Source: Alphaproteobacteria bacterium (lineage in GTDB: Bacteria > Pseudomonadota > Alphaproteobacteria > Caulobacterales > Aquidulcibacteraceae). From it: DNA of 63,306 bases. How positions within the stretch are numbered: position 1 is the first letter of the stretch; each line of letters opens with the position of its first letter. The notes below the pieces were generated by a model. The model was given only the letters and a program-made list of their open reading frames with translations. It did no database searches and was not told the origin of the DNA. This document shows positions 35,761 to 46,378 of the stretch, one piece after another. The position numbers and the translations under genes were made by a program. The DNA lies in assembly GCA_018971945.1 (NCBI GenBank), contig JAGWZH010000004.1, forward strand, positions 1 to 63,306. Direction: 5' to 3'.

Positions 35761-36330
35761 ATGATGAGGCTGATTGTCTTGACGGCGGCTTTAGGTTTGG
35801 CGGCGATCGCGCCGGCATGCGCCAACCGGTCGGGCGACCAGAGCATTGCGGAGTACTGCGCCGACCCGAGCCGCGCGCAAGAGGACGTCTGTGAAGTCCA
35901 TGCCGAGATGCGCTCCAACGACCTCAGTTTGGGCGAGCGCATCGGCCAAGCCTTCGGTCTCGCCACCGATGCCCGCGATCGCGCCGATCGCGCCCAATCC
36001 ACCGCCGACAACGCCCTGGCGATGACCTCCGCCACCGAACTCACCTGCGTCACCAGGGCCCTGCGCAACCAGCAAGTCGGAACATGCGACCCGGGCTACA
36101 CCCTCACCGCCTGCACCCAGACCCGCTACACGACGCGCTCAGGCGGCATGTCCATCCTGCGGGAACTGAGCGACGAGCGCTGTCGTTTCAATACTCAGGT
36201 TTTGGAGATGCAGGTGCGCTGCTGCTATGCGGGCCCGACGCCTCCGCCGTCCACTTCGACCGTGAGCGCTCCAGCGCCGCGGTCTCCGCCAGCCTCGACG
36301 GCCCGCCCGCAACGTCCGCCGACCTCGTAA
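35761..36330 (+). CDS. Exported cysteine-rich protein with coiled middle and Pro-rich tail
   Basis: A 189-residue exported protein. The signal peptide ends near APACA. The mature part has a helical, probably coiled segment (DARDRADRAQSTADNALAM) and a Cys-rich module (ELTCVTRALRNQQVGTCDPG, YTLTACTQTRYTT, DERCRFNTQVLEMQVRCC). I count eight Cys after the signal, enough for four disulfides. The tail is Pro/Ser/Thr-rich and likely unstructured. No known family; a periplasmic or surface role is inferred from the disulfides. It converges on thpR, 13 bases away. Confidence 0.72.
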   Translation: MMRLIVLTAALGLAAIAPACANRSGDQSIAEYCADPSRAQEDVCEVHAEMRSNDLSLGERIGQAFGLATDARDRADRAQSTADNALAMTSATELTCVTRALRNQQVGTCDPGYTLTACTQTRYTTRSGGMSILRELSDERCRFNTQVLEMQVRCCYAGPTPPPSTSTVSAPAPRSPPASTARPQRPPTS

Positions 36331-36343
36331 CGCGGCAGCGCCT

Positions 36344-36892
36344 CTATCCACGCAGGGGATAGGCGGCCTCTTCCAAGTAGAGAGAGGGGCCGTTCCTGCG
36401 CAGGGTAGAGGAAAACAGCCCGAACCGGTCCACCGTCCATGGCCGGCTGTGATAAAGCCCGTGTCTCTGCGTAAACCGTTCCGCCTGATCAGGGGTGGTC
36501 CCTCTCAGATAGGCCATGGTCACATGCGGGGTGTATTTCCGGGTCTCCACGGGCACATTGATCCGCCGCGCCGCCCGCACGCAGGCTGCTGAGAGGTCTC
36601 TGAGGACTTTCTTGTCCTCCACCCCCATCCAAAGCGCGCTCGGTTCCTCCTTCCCGAATGACCCTGCCCCCTTGAGCGCCAATGAAAAAGGGCTGATGGC
36701 CGCGGTCGCCTCTTCGATCGCGCTGTCGAGATCTCGCGCGTCGGGCTCGGCGAGCGCGCCGTAGAAGGCAAGCGTGATGTGCAAATTCTCCACCGGCCGC
36801 CACGCCGCCCCATCCACACCGCGCATGAAGCGCGAGAGGCCCTCGGCGATATCGCCAGGTATGGTGAGTGCGGTGAACAGACGCAAAGACAT
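36344..36892 (-). CDS. thpR: RNA 2',3'-cyclic phosphodiesterase (2H phosphoesterase, ThpR/LigT)
   Basis: A 182-residue 2H-family phosphoesterase that opens 2',3'-cyclic phosphate ends of RNA. Both HxTx motifs are present: NLHITLAFYG near residue 41 and TPHVTMAYLRG near residue 125. The start at 36892 (MSLRLFTALTIP) matches family length. A TTG start at 37036 would add 48 residues made largely of Gly-Pro-Ser-Arg repeats from the array at 36931, which I consider unlikely. It converges with the secreted-protein gene. Confidence 0.92.
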   Translation of the reverse strand: MSLRLFTALTIPGDIAEGLSRFMRGVDGAAWRPVENLHITLAFYGALAEPDARDLDSAIEEATAAISPFSLALKGAGSFGKEEPSALWMGVEDKKVLRDLSAACVRAARRINVPVETRKYTPHVTMAYLRGTTPDQAERFTQRHGLYHSRPWTVDRFGLFSSTLRRNGPSLYLEEAAYPLRG

Positions 36893-36930
36893 GCTCTGTT
36901 CAGAAAAGCCTGCCGTTGCGGCCGAGGCAA

Positions 36931-37014
36931 GGCCCCTACTTGGGCCCCTACTTGGGCCCCTACTTGGGCCCCTACTTGGGCCCCTGCTTGGGCCCCTGCT
37001 TGGGCCCCTTTGAG
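36931..37014. repeat. 12-bp tandem array, about seven units, upstream of thpR
   Basis: Units GGCCCCTACTTG (four), GGCCCCTGCTTG (two) and a degraded GGCCCCTTTGAG run from 36931 to 37014. They lie 39 bases upstream of the thpR ATG, in its probable 5' leader. The period is a multiple of three, and the thpR frame stays open through the array, reading Gly-Pro-Ser-Arg. Confidence 0.95.
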
Positions 37015-37086
37015 GACCATCGCGGCTGCGGCCCAAGGATCTCGGGTCTCTCCTCTTGGGCCAGATTGATCCTTGGAAGCGCGATG

Positions 37087-38139
37087 TCAGGGGCAGGGGC
37101 TGCGATGCGCAAGATGTAGCGCGTTGACGGCCCTTTCCATGTCGTCGGTCCAGCTCAAGGCAAACCCATCGAGATCATGCCTGAGCTGATCCATTGAGGT
37201 GGCGCCAATGATGACTGAAGTCACAAAGGGCCGTGTCTCGACGAATTTGAGCGCCAGGTGCGCGGGCGATGCGGCGATGGTTTCGGCATAATCGAGATAG
37301 GCGTTGATCGCCGCCTCCGCTCCTGGCCCCTCGTAACGCTGCAGGCGGTCAAACAAGGTCCGCCGCGCCCCGGGCGGTCGCGCTCCATTTCTGTATTTGC
37401 CTGTGAGATAGCCCTGTCCAAGAGGCGAATAGGCGAGAAGGCTTACATCTTCCCTCAAGCAGATCTCGGCGTTCCCGTATTCGAAGACGCGATTGACAAG
37501 ATTATAGGCGTTTTGGATCGATGCGATCCGCGGCAAACCGCGCTCGTCCGCCGCCTTCAAAAAGCGCATCACGCCCCAGGGGCTTTCATTGGACACCCCG
37601 ACCGCCCGAATGACGCCTTTCCGCACATAGGGGGCCAGGGCGTCAAGGATCGCCTCGAAAGCCTCCCAGTCTTGCGGATAGTCTCGATAGACATGAAAGC
37701 CGAAGCCCGCATAGGCGCGGTCCGGCCAGTGGAGCTGATAGAGATCAAGATAATCGGTCTGAAGGCGGGCAAGGCTTTGCTGCACGGCGATGTCAATTTG
37801 TTTTTTGGTATGCCGCGTAAAACCGTTGTTCAGTCCGCCTTCGGGCCGCGCCCATGTCATTGGCGCCCGCCCCGCAATCTTGGTGGCGAGGATGACTTTG
37901 TTCCGCAGGCCCCGCGCCTTGAGCCAGTTGCCGATGATGATCTCCGTTTTGCCATAGGTCTCCGCGGAGGGTGGAATGGCGTACATCTCTGCGGTATCGA
38001 AAAAATCGATGCCCCGCTCGATCGCGAAGTCCATCTGCGCGAAGGCTTCCTCTTGGGTGTTCTGGTTGCCCCAGGTCATGGTGCCAAGACAGATGGAGGG
38101 AACTGTCATCCCGGTGCGTCCCAATGGGCGGCGCTGCAT
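37087..38139 (-). CDS. Aldo/keto reductase (Tas-like)
   Basis: A 350-residue NADP(H)-dependent aldo/keto reductase of the Tas-like group. The catalytic tetrad is visible: Asp and Tyr in DFFDTAEMYAIP, Lys in VILATKIAG, and His in LDLYQLHWPDR. Other marks are MQRRPLGRTGMTVPSICLGT, GVIRAVGVSNESPWGVM, LLAYSPLGQGYLTGKY and VTSVIIGATSMDQL, which binds cofactor. The start at 38139 has the conserved N-terminus. Physiological substrate unknown. Confidence 0.93.
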   Translation of the reverse strand: MQRRPLGRTGMTVPSICLGTMTWGNQNTQEEAFAQMDFAIERGIDFFDTAEMYAIPPSAETYGKTEIIIGNWLKARGLRNKVILATKIAGRAPMTWARPEGGLNNGFTRHTKKQIDIAVQQSLARLQTDYLDLYQLHWPDRAYAGFGFHVYRDYPQDWEAFEAILDALAPYVRKGVIRAVGVSNESPWGVMRFLKAADERGLPRIASIQNAYNLVNRVFEYGNAEICLREDVSLLAYSPLGQGYLTGKYRNGARPPGARRTLFDRLQRYEGPGAEAAINAYLDYAETIAASPAHLALKFVETRPFVTSVIIGATSMDQLRHDLDGFALSWTDDMERAVNALHLAHRSPCP

Positions 38140-38495
38140 GGCGGTCCTTTTTGAGCGATGAAAGCGGAGCCGGCACGCTAGCGTTCCCTCGGCCGCGGCG
38201 CAAACCGCCGCCATGCCTGTGTCGGCGCCGGTCGATATGTCCAGCTTTCCGATCACGTGATGGGTCCGCTTTTGTCTGGAGAGGAGCGGGAGGAGGAGGA
38301 GGAGATCGGAGCGAAGGGGTTGATGGAGGCCTTTGGCCGCGCCCATGCGGCCTCGGCTTCTGGCGGGGTTCAAAAAGCCTGACCCGAACGCGTGGGGGAA
38401 CTGTGCGCCCTAACGCTTCTGGCCAAAGAGCTCCCTTTTTTTCGCCATGAGCTTTGGATAGACATCGGCCCCGCCAAGCCGGGGAGCTTTTTGCG
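38140..38495. other. Divergent promoter region, no gene seen
   Basis: About 356 bases between the aldo/keto reductase and the HtrA-like protease, which point away from each other. It should hold both promoters. A purine-rich run of GGA triplets (around 38278-38305) is the only marked sequence feature; no inverted repeat or small gene is convincing. Confidence 0.4.
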
Positions 38496-39590
38496 ATGAT
38501 GATGATGGCCCGCCGCACCGCACTGTTGGGCGGCTTCGCCTTGCTCGGCGGCCTTTTATTGGCCCAATGCGGCCAGGTGGCCGACAGCCAAAGTCGTGGC
38601 GCCGAGGTGCGCGCCGTCGCCCCGCGTCCGGCCCTTCCTGCTGAGGAGCGGGCTTTGGTGACGCTGTTTGAGCGCGCCGCTCCGTCGGTCGTGTCGGTGA
38701 TCGCGGTCGCTCCGAACATGAACATGTTGGGCCGACAAACCGGCGGCGTCCGCGAAATCGGCGGCGGCTCGGGATTTGTCTGGGACCGCAATGGCCACAT
38801 TGTCACCAATTTCCACGTCATTGAGCGGGCGCCTGGGATCATGATCCGCTTCGCCAATGGCCAAAGCGCCCCTGCAGCGATTGTGGGCGTCGCGCCCAAC
38901 CACGATCTCGCGGTGTTGCGGGTCGCGGGGGTAAACTTGCCCGCGCCGATCGACATCGGCGCATCAAGCGATCTGCGGGTGGGCCAGCGCGCCTATGCGA
39001 TCGGTAACCCGTTCGGCCTTGACCAGACGCTCACGGAGGGCATCATCTCCGCCCTGAACCGCAATCTTCCCACAGACTCTGGCCGCGAGATCGACGCCGT
39101 CATTCAAACCGACGCTGCGGTCAACCCGGGCAATTCGGGAGGTCCTCTGCTTGACAGCGCGGGCCGGGTCATCGGGGTCAATACGGCGATTTTCTCCCCG
39201 TCTGGCGCTTCCGCCGGCATTGGCTTCGCCATCCCCATCGACACGGTCAACCGTGTGGTGCCCCAGATTGTGGCGACCGGCCGGGTTGCGGTGGCGGGCA
39301 TCGGCGTTCAGGTCCTTGATGAACAGAATACCGCGCGTCTTGGCGTCGAGGGCTTGGTCGTGATGGGGGTCAGCAGCAGCGGCCCTGCCGCCCGCGCGGG
39401 GCTCCGCGGCGCCACGCGGACGGCGGTGCAAGACGTGATCGTCTCGGTGAACGGACAACCCGTCCGTCGCCTTTTGGACATGACCCGCATCGTCGACTCA
39501 GTCGGCGTCGGCGGCCAGGTGCGGCTGGTGGTGGAGAATAATGGTCGGCGGCGTGACGTCACGGTGAGCGTGGTCGATATCGGCCAATAA
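38496..39590 (+). CDS. HtrA-like S1C serine protease with one PDZ domain
   Basis: A 364-residue periplasmic trypsin-fold protease. After the signal (LLGGFALLGGLLLAQCG; Gln before Cys makes a lipobox doubtful), the triad is complete: His in GHIVTNFHVIE, Asp in PNHDLAVLRVAG, and Ser in NPGNSGGPLLDSAGRVIG. GQRAYAIGNPFGLDQTLTEG and GIGFAIPIDTVNRVV fix the DegP/DegS-type family. One C-terminal PDZ domain (VEGLVVMGVSSSGPAARAGL; VNGQPVRRLLDMTRIVD) gives a DegS-like layout. The ATG at 38496 follows GGGGAG with good spacing. Converges on gyrB. Confidence 0.92.
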   Translation: MMMMARRTALLGGFALLGGLLLAQCGQVADSQSRGAEVRAVAPRPALPAEERALVTLFERAAPSVVSVIAVAPNMNMLGRQTGGVREIGGGSGFVWDRNGHIVTNFHVIERAPGIMIRFANGQSAPAAIVGVAPNHDLAVLRVAGVNLPAPIDIGASSDLRVGQRAYAIGNPFGLDQTLTEGIISALNRNLPTDSGREIDAVIQTDAAVNPGNSGGPLLDSAGRVIGVNTAIFSPSGASAGIGFAIPIDTVNRVVPQIVATGRVAVAGIGVQVLDEQNTARLGVEGLVVMGVSSSGPAARAGLRGATRTAVQDVIVSVNGQPVRRLLDMTRIVDSVGVGGQVRLVVENNGRRRDVTVSVVDIGQ

Positions 39591-39710
39591 GCGCGCCTGA
39601 AGGGACCTCCCCTGAGGGGTCCCCCTGAAAGGCCCTCAAAGACCCCTTTCATGGGAGCGCGACAAAGCCTTTGAAAAGCGCGCCCGGACGCGCGCGGTCC
39701 AATCCGCGCC

Positions 39711-42164
<2,454 letters not shown>

Positions 42165-42217
42165 TCAGAGCGAGGCCGTCTCGCCTTTCCGTCAGTCCGG
42201 CCAAGGATTTCCGCTGC

Positions 42218-43378
42218 CTAAAGCGCGTCGGCTGCGACAGCCTTTCCATCCCGCACTTCAAACCGCTGGGCCTGGGCTCCAAAAGCCTCAAAGAGCTCCT
42301 TGTCGGTCCCGGTGAGCCAGGCTTGGCCTGGCAGGCCGGCCAGCGTGTCATAGAGCGCGGCTCTACGATCGGCGTCGAGATGAGCTGCGGCTTCATCGAT
42401 CAGGATCAGCGCGGCGCCGCCAGCCGGATCCGCCGCCAACGCCCGCGCCTGGGCCAAAATAAGGCCCAACAGCAACGCCTTCTGTTCGCCTGTGGAGCAC
42501 AGCGCCGCCGGCATCTCTTTCGGACCGTGGCGCACGATCAGATCGCTGCGGTGGGGGCCGAACAGCGTGCGTCCCGCCTTGGCGTCCAAGCCCCGGCTGT
42601 CCCGCAAGGCCCGGCGCGCCGTTTCCGCCATGATTTCAATGCTCTCGCCCTGAAGCGCCGCCGTCTCCAAAGGCCCCTCCAGAGCAACGATCGCTTTTGG
42701 AAAAGCGCCCTCTGGGGCGGCCGCGACCGAGCTTTGCAGCAAACGCAAGGTGGCGGCCCGCGCTGACGCCATCTTGGCCCCTTGCGTCGCGAGCGTGTCT
42801 TCCAGGGCCGAAAGCCAGGCAGGATCGGCGCCGCGATCGTCAGACAAGAGCCGCTGGCGCTCTCGCTGCGCCCGTTCATAGGCCACCGCAGCGGGCCCAT
42901 GCCCTGGCGCCCGCGCCATGACCAGCCGATCAAAGAAGCGCCTTCGGTCGCCCGCCGGACCGACAAACAGCCGGTCCATGGACGGGGTCACCCACAACAT
43001 CCGGGCCGCTGTCGCGAGGTCTCCTGTCGTCGCGTTGCGACCGTCGATCCGGGCGATTTTTTTAACGCCCCCTTCCGCGGTCCGATCAAGTCCCGCCCCA
43101 ACCGTGAGGGATTGCTCCTCCCCTACAAGCGTCGCCGAGACCGACCAGAGCCGCGCTCGCGTCTCAAGCCCGTCAGCCCTTGCAAGATCGGTCACCACAG
43201 CGCCCCGCAGCGAGCGTCCAGGCCCCAAGGTCGTCAAGGCTTCCAGAAGATTGGTCTTGCCCGCGCCGTTTGGACCGAACAGGCACACCGCATGCGCCTC
43301 AAGGCGCAGGTCGGTCGCCTTGTGGTTGCGAAAATCACTGAGCGCCAAGCGCGAACACCAAAGGGGGGGCGCGCTCAT
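42218..43378 (-). CDS. recF: DNA replication and repair protein RecF
   Basis: An SMC-like ATPase of 386 residues that loads RecA at gaps. Walker A is CLFGPNGAGKTNLLEALTTL near residue 33-52. The signature LCSTGEQKALLLGLILAQAR (ABC signature variant) and Walker B ALILIDEAAAHLDADRRAAL are at the C-terminus. RLALSDFRNHKATDLRL opens the protein, as in all RecF. The start at 43378 excludes about 60 unconserved upstream residues. Between dnaN and gyrB, the usual order. Confidence 0.94.
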   Translation of the reverse strand: MSAPPLWCSRLALSDFRNHKATDLRLEAHAVCLFGPNGAGKTNLLEALTTLGPGRSLRGAVVTDLARADGLETRARLWSVSATLVGEEQSLTVGAGLDRTAEGGVKKIARIDGRNATTGDLATAARMLWVTPSMDRLFVGPAGDRRRFFDRLVMARAPGHGPAAVAYERAQRERQRLLSDDRGADPAWLSALEDTLATQGAKMASARAATLRLLQSSVAAAPEGAFPKAIVALEGPLETAALQGESIEIMAETARRALRDSRGLDAKAGRTLFGPHRSDLIVRHGPKEMPAALCSTGEQKALLLGLILAQARALAADPAGGAALILIDEAAAHLDADRRAALYDTLAGLPGQAWLTGTDKELFEAFGAQAQRFEVRDGKAVAADAL

Positions 43379-43651
43379 ACGCCTCCGCCATGAGCTTGCT
43401 CCGCCACAGCGGCGCCGGCCGACCAAAGCCGCAGCCCCTTGTGGCCTCGTGGAGGATCCTTCGCCGGCGACGACGTCGAGGCGACGCGACGCGCGCCCGG
43501 TGCTGGGGGTTTGAAGAGGGTTGGCGAAACCCGCAGCAAAAAGACCTTCCCGCCGCAAGGAGCATCGGATGGGAGGGTGAAGACCTGGGGCCTTGCTCGG
43601 TGTGTCAAGGCCTTGGCGGCGATCAGCGCGACAGAGCGCTTGGTCATGCCT

Positions 43652-44773
43652 TTAAACCCGGAGCGGCATCAGCACATAGAGCGCGTGGGGGTCGGCGTCG
43701 TCCCGCACCAGCGTCGGCGAACCGGAGTCCGAGAACGCGAAGATCGCGGTTTCGCCTTCAATCTGCCCCGCCACGTCCATCAGGTAGCGGGCGTTGAAGC
43801 CGATTTCCATGGCTTCCTGGTCATACTCGCACGCGAGATCCTCTGTGGCGACGCCCGCGTCAGGATTATTGACCGTGAGCGTCAAAGCGCCGTCCCGGAG
43901 CGCCATGCGCAGGGACCGCGACCGCTCCGCCGACACGGTCGCCACCCGATCGACCGCTTCGAGGAACAGGCTGTTCGTGACCCGCAACTCCCTCGGATTG
44001 CCCCGCGGAATGACCCGCGCATATTCTGGAAAGGACCCGTCGATCAGCTTGGAGGTGACCAACGCATCATTGATCGCAAACCGAATCTTCTGCGGGGACA
44101 CGGCGATCTCGACGCTGTCTGCCGCATCGTCCAAGAGCCGCCGCAACTCGGTGATGGTTTTACGCGGGATGATTACCCCTGGCATTCCGGTCGAGCCGTC
44201 AGGCGCGGACGCTTCCGCCAGGGCCAGGCGATGTCCGTCTGTGGCCACCGCGCGCAGCATCATATCGCCGGTCTCGCCTTTGACGGTATGGACGAAAATG
44301 CCGTTGAGATAATAGCGCGTCTCCTCGGTGGAGATTGCAAACCGCGTTTTGTCCAAGAGGCGTTTCAATTCAGTGGGATGGATCAGAAAGCGGTTTTCGA
44401 ACCCGTCGGTGGGCATTGTGGGGAAGTCCGCCGCGGGCAGCACGGGGAGGTGGAGCCTCGCCGCCCCGCCCCGCAGAAACAGACGCTGGTCCCCATCCTT
44501 GACTTCGAGCTCCACCGGCGCGTTTTCCGGCAATTTGCGGACGAAATCGTGCAGATACTGCGCGGGCGCCGATGTTGCCCCCGGCCGCGACACCTCCGCC
44601 GCGACCCCTTCGCAGATCTCGATGTCCAGGTCCGTCGCCGACAGGCGCAGCCGATCAGGGTCCGCGGTCAAAAGCACATTCGACAGGATGGGGATGGTGT
44701 TTCGCCGCTCCACCACGCTTTGCACATGGCTTAAGGCTTTAAACAAAGCGGCCCGCTCGATCGTCAAACGCAT
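43652..44773 (-). CDS. dnaN: DNA polymerase III beta subunit (sliding clamp)
   Basis: A 373-residue clamp with three repeated domains. MRLTIERAALFKALSHVQSV starts the protein, then VERRNTIPILSNVLL, LPAADFPTMPTDGF, AISTEETRYYLNGIFVH, MLRAVATDGHRLALAE, DGSFPEYARVIPRGNP and the C-terminal ALYVLMPLRV that forms part of the partner pocket. The start at 44773 is fixed by homology. The gap of 273 bases to recF (43379-43651) holds no gene that I can support. Confidence 0.96.
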   Translation of the reverse strand: MRLTIERAALFKALSHVQSVVERRNTIPILSNVLLTADPDRLRLSATDLDIEICEGVAAEVSRPGATSAPAQYLHDFVRKLPENAPVELEVKDGDQRLFLRGGAARLHLPVLPAADFPTMPTDGFENRFLIHPTELKRLLDKTRFAISTEETRYYLNGIFVHTVKGETGDMMLRAVATDGHRLALAEASAPDGSTGMPGVIIPRKTITELRRLLDDAADSVEIAVSPQKIRFAINDALVTSKLIDGSFPEYARVIPRGNPRELRVTNSLFLEAVDRVATVSAERSRSLRMALRDGALTLTVNNPDAGVATEDLACEYDQEAMEIGFNARYLMDVAGQIEGETAIFAFSDSGSPTLVRDDADPHALYVLMPLRV

Positions 44774-44917
44774 GGGTTCGTCCTGCGAGGGGCCGTGATG
44801 GCCCCGTTCATCCGCCCCATCCTTGGCCGCAAAGAGAGATTCGGCCAAAGGCGGGGGCAAGATGGTACCAGAACTGGGCCGCTGAGCCACCCTTGCAAGG
44901 CGGGTTGGCCTGCAAAC

Positions 44918-46378
44918 TTATGGCTTTTTCTTGATGAGGGCCGTTAGGGCTTCCACGTCGGCCCGCAGCTTCGGGTCCTTTTGCATCAATTCGGGGATGA
45001 GATCCCGAGAGTGAATGACCGTGGTGTGGTCCCAAGGCTTTTCTCCCGGCAGCGCAAAGCGCTTGCCAAGGTCTGGCAGCGAGCAGGTCGTGTGCGCGGT
45101 GGCGAGATATTTCGCGATCTGCCGGGGTCGCCTTGTGGAGAGCTGTCGCCCACGGGCGAGCATTTCATGCACCGTCAGCCCGAAATAGGCCGCCACCACT
45201 TTCTGCACATGCTGCACGGTGATGCGGTGGGAAACTGCCGCGTCTCCAAGCTTACCCCTCAGAGCCTCTTCCGCCAGTTGCACCGTGATCTCCTCCCCAA
45301 GAATGCTTGTTTCCACCAGGAGCTGCGCCAGAGCCCCGTCGAGAAGCCGACCGCTTTCGGTCACCCGCTCCGCGATCATGTCAAGAACCTGCGGGGACAG
45401 GCGGAATTCCGGGGCGATCCGCTGATAATGCGCCATGCGCATCGCGAGAATATTGCGCCGCAGCGCGAAGTCTGGGGCGGTGATCTCGCATGTCGTCGCC
45501 GCTTTCAGCTGCTCGCGCATGCGGTGAGCGAACCCGGTCAACCCGTCAGGCCCGTGGTCCGCGGTCATCACCACCTGGGCGCCGCCTTTTTGGCGCAAAA
45601 ACACGATCGTGTCGAAAAACTCTTCTTCCGTCCTGGTCTTGCCCATAATGCGCTGGACGTCGTCCACCAAAAGAAGATCCGGCTCCCGCATCCCCACTTT
45701 GAAACCGGCAGGGTCTTTTCTCGTGTGGAGCATGGCCTGAAATTCTTCAATGAATTCCTGGGCCATAAGCACGCGCACTTTGCGGCGCTGGTCGTGCAGA
45801 AGCGTTTCGTTGGCGATTGCGTGCAGAAGATGGGTCTTGCCAAGGCCTGGCGCGCCGTGGATCAGCACGACCGGAAACGCCATGCCGAGCCCGGTGGCGG
45901 CCATGCGGGAGACGGTATAGGCGCGATGATTGCCCGCGCCGACGGCGAAGCTGCTGAAGGTCATGTCGGGTTTCGGCGGCAGCCCGGACAACCCCGTCCC
46001 CGCCGCTTGAGCCGCCGTCGAACCGCCTGAGCCAGGGATTGGAGCGCCGGCCTCTGGGACCATGGAAGGCGTGGGCAGCCATTCCGCGGGAGCCTCATCG
46101 CGGCTGAGGATGCGCACCCTTTCCGGCGCCCCGTGACCCGCGAGCCGCTTCTCCAGCCGCTCTTGGCAGTGCCGTTGGACCCAATCGCGTTGCACGACAT
46201 TGTCCGCCACAACCACCAAAGCCCCGTTCCAGAGGCCGCAGCACTGCAGATGTTGCACATAAGAGAGATAGCCGCTCTCCCCGACATCGGCCCGCAGCTC
46301 CCGCCGAACCGTTTCGAACAAAAAGGCCGCGTCGCGGCCCGAGGGACCGCTATCGACTACATTCTCGTATTGGCTCAT
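44918..46378 (-). CDS. dnaA: Chromosomal replication initiator DnaA, divergent
   Basis: A 486-residue DnaA in the expected place next to dnaN. Domain I is at residues 15-85, a Gly/Pro-rich linker lies near 105-140, Walker A is GAPGLGKTHLLHAIAN near residue 174, and Walker B LLLVDDVQRIMGK. Sensor II Arg is kept (ESGRLLDGAL), as are STRRPRQIAKYL and DHTTV of the DNA-binding domain. Two departures stand out. In box VII, the E. coli Arg281-x-x-x-Arg285 region reads HRMREQL, so the arginine finger is Gln290. The loop before DHTTV is five residues longer (FALPGEKPWDHTTV) with Trp449 where Arg is usual. Start at 46378 by homology. Confidence 0.93.
   Translation of the reverse strand: MSQYENVVDSGPSGRDAAFLFETVRRELRADVGESGYLSYVQHLQCCGLWNGALVVVADNVVQRDWVQRHCQERLEKRLAGHGAPERVRILSRDEAPAEWLPTPSMVPEAGAPIPGSGGSTAAQAAGTGLSGLPPKPDMTFSSFAVGAGNHRAYTVSRMAATGLGMAFPVVLIHGAPGLGKTHLLHAIANETLLHDQRRKVRVLMAQEFIEEFQAMLHTRKDPAGFKVGMREPDLLLVDDVQRIMGKTRTEEEFFDTIVFLRQKGGAQVVMTADHGPDGLTGFAHRMREQLKAATTCEITAPDFALRRNILAMRMAHYQRIAPEFRLSPQVLDMIAERVTESGRLLDGALAQLLVETSILGEEITVQLAEEALRGKLGDAAVSHRITVQHVQKVVAAYFGLTVHEMLARGRQLSTRRPRQIAKYLATAHTTCSLPDLGKRFALPGEKPWDHTTVIHSRDLIPELMQKDPKLRADVEALTALIKKKP

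Noticed and set aside
39591-39710. Terminator between the HtrA-like gene and gyrB
   Set aside because: TGAAAGG (39626-39632) and CCTTTCA (39645-39651) can pair, and GGGACC/GGTCCC lies just before, but stems are short and no clear T-tract follows.
43439-44734. A 431-codon frame on the plus strand opposite dnaN
   Set aside because: It is the shadow of an essential gene with intact motifs and has no start signal or domain.
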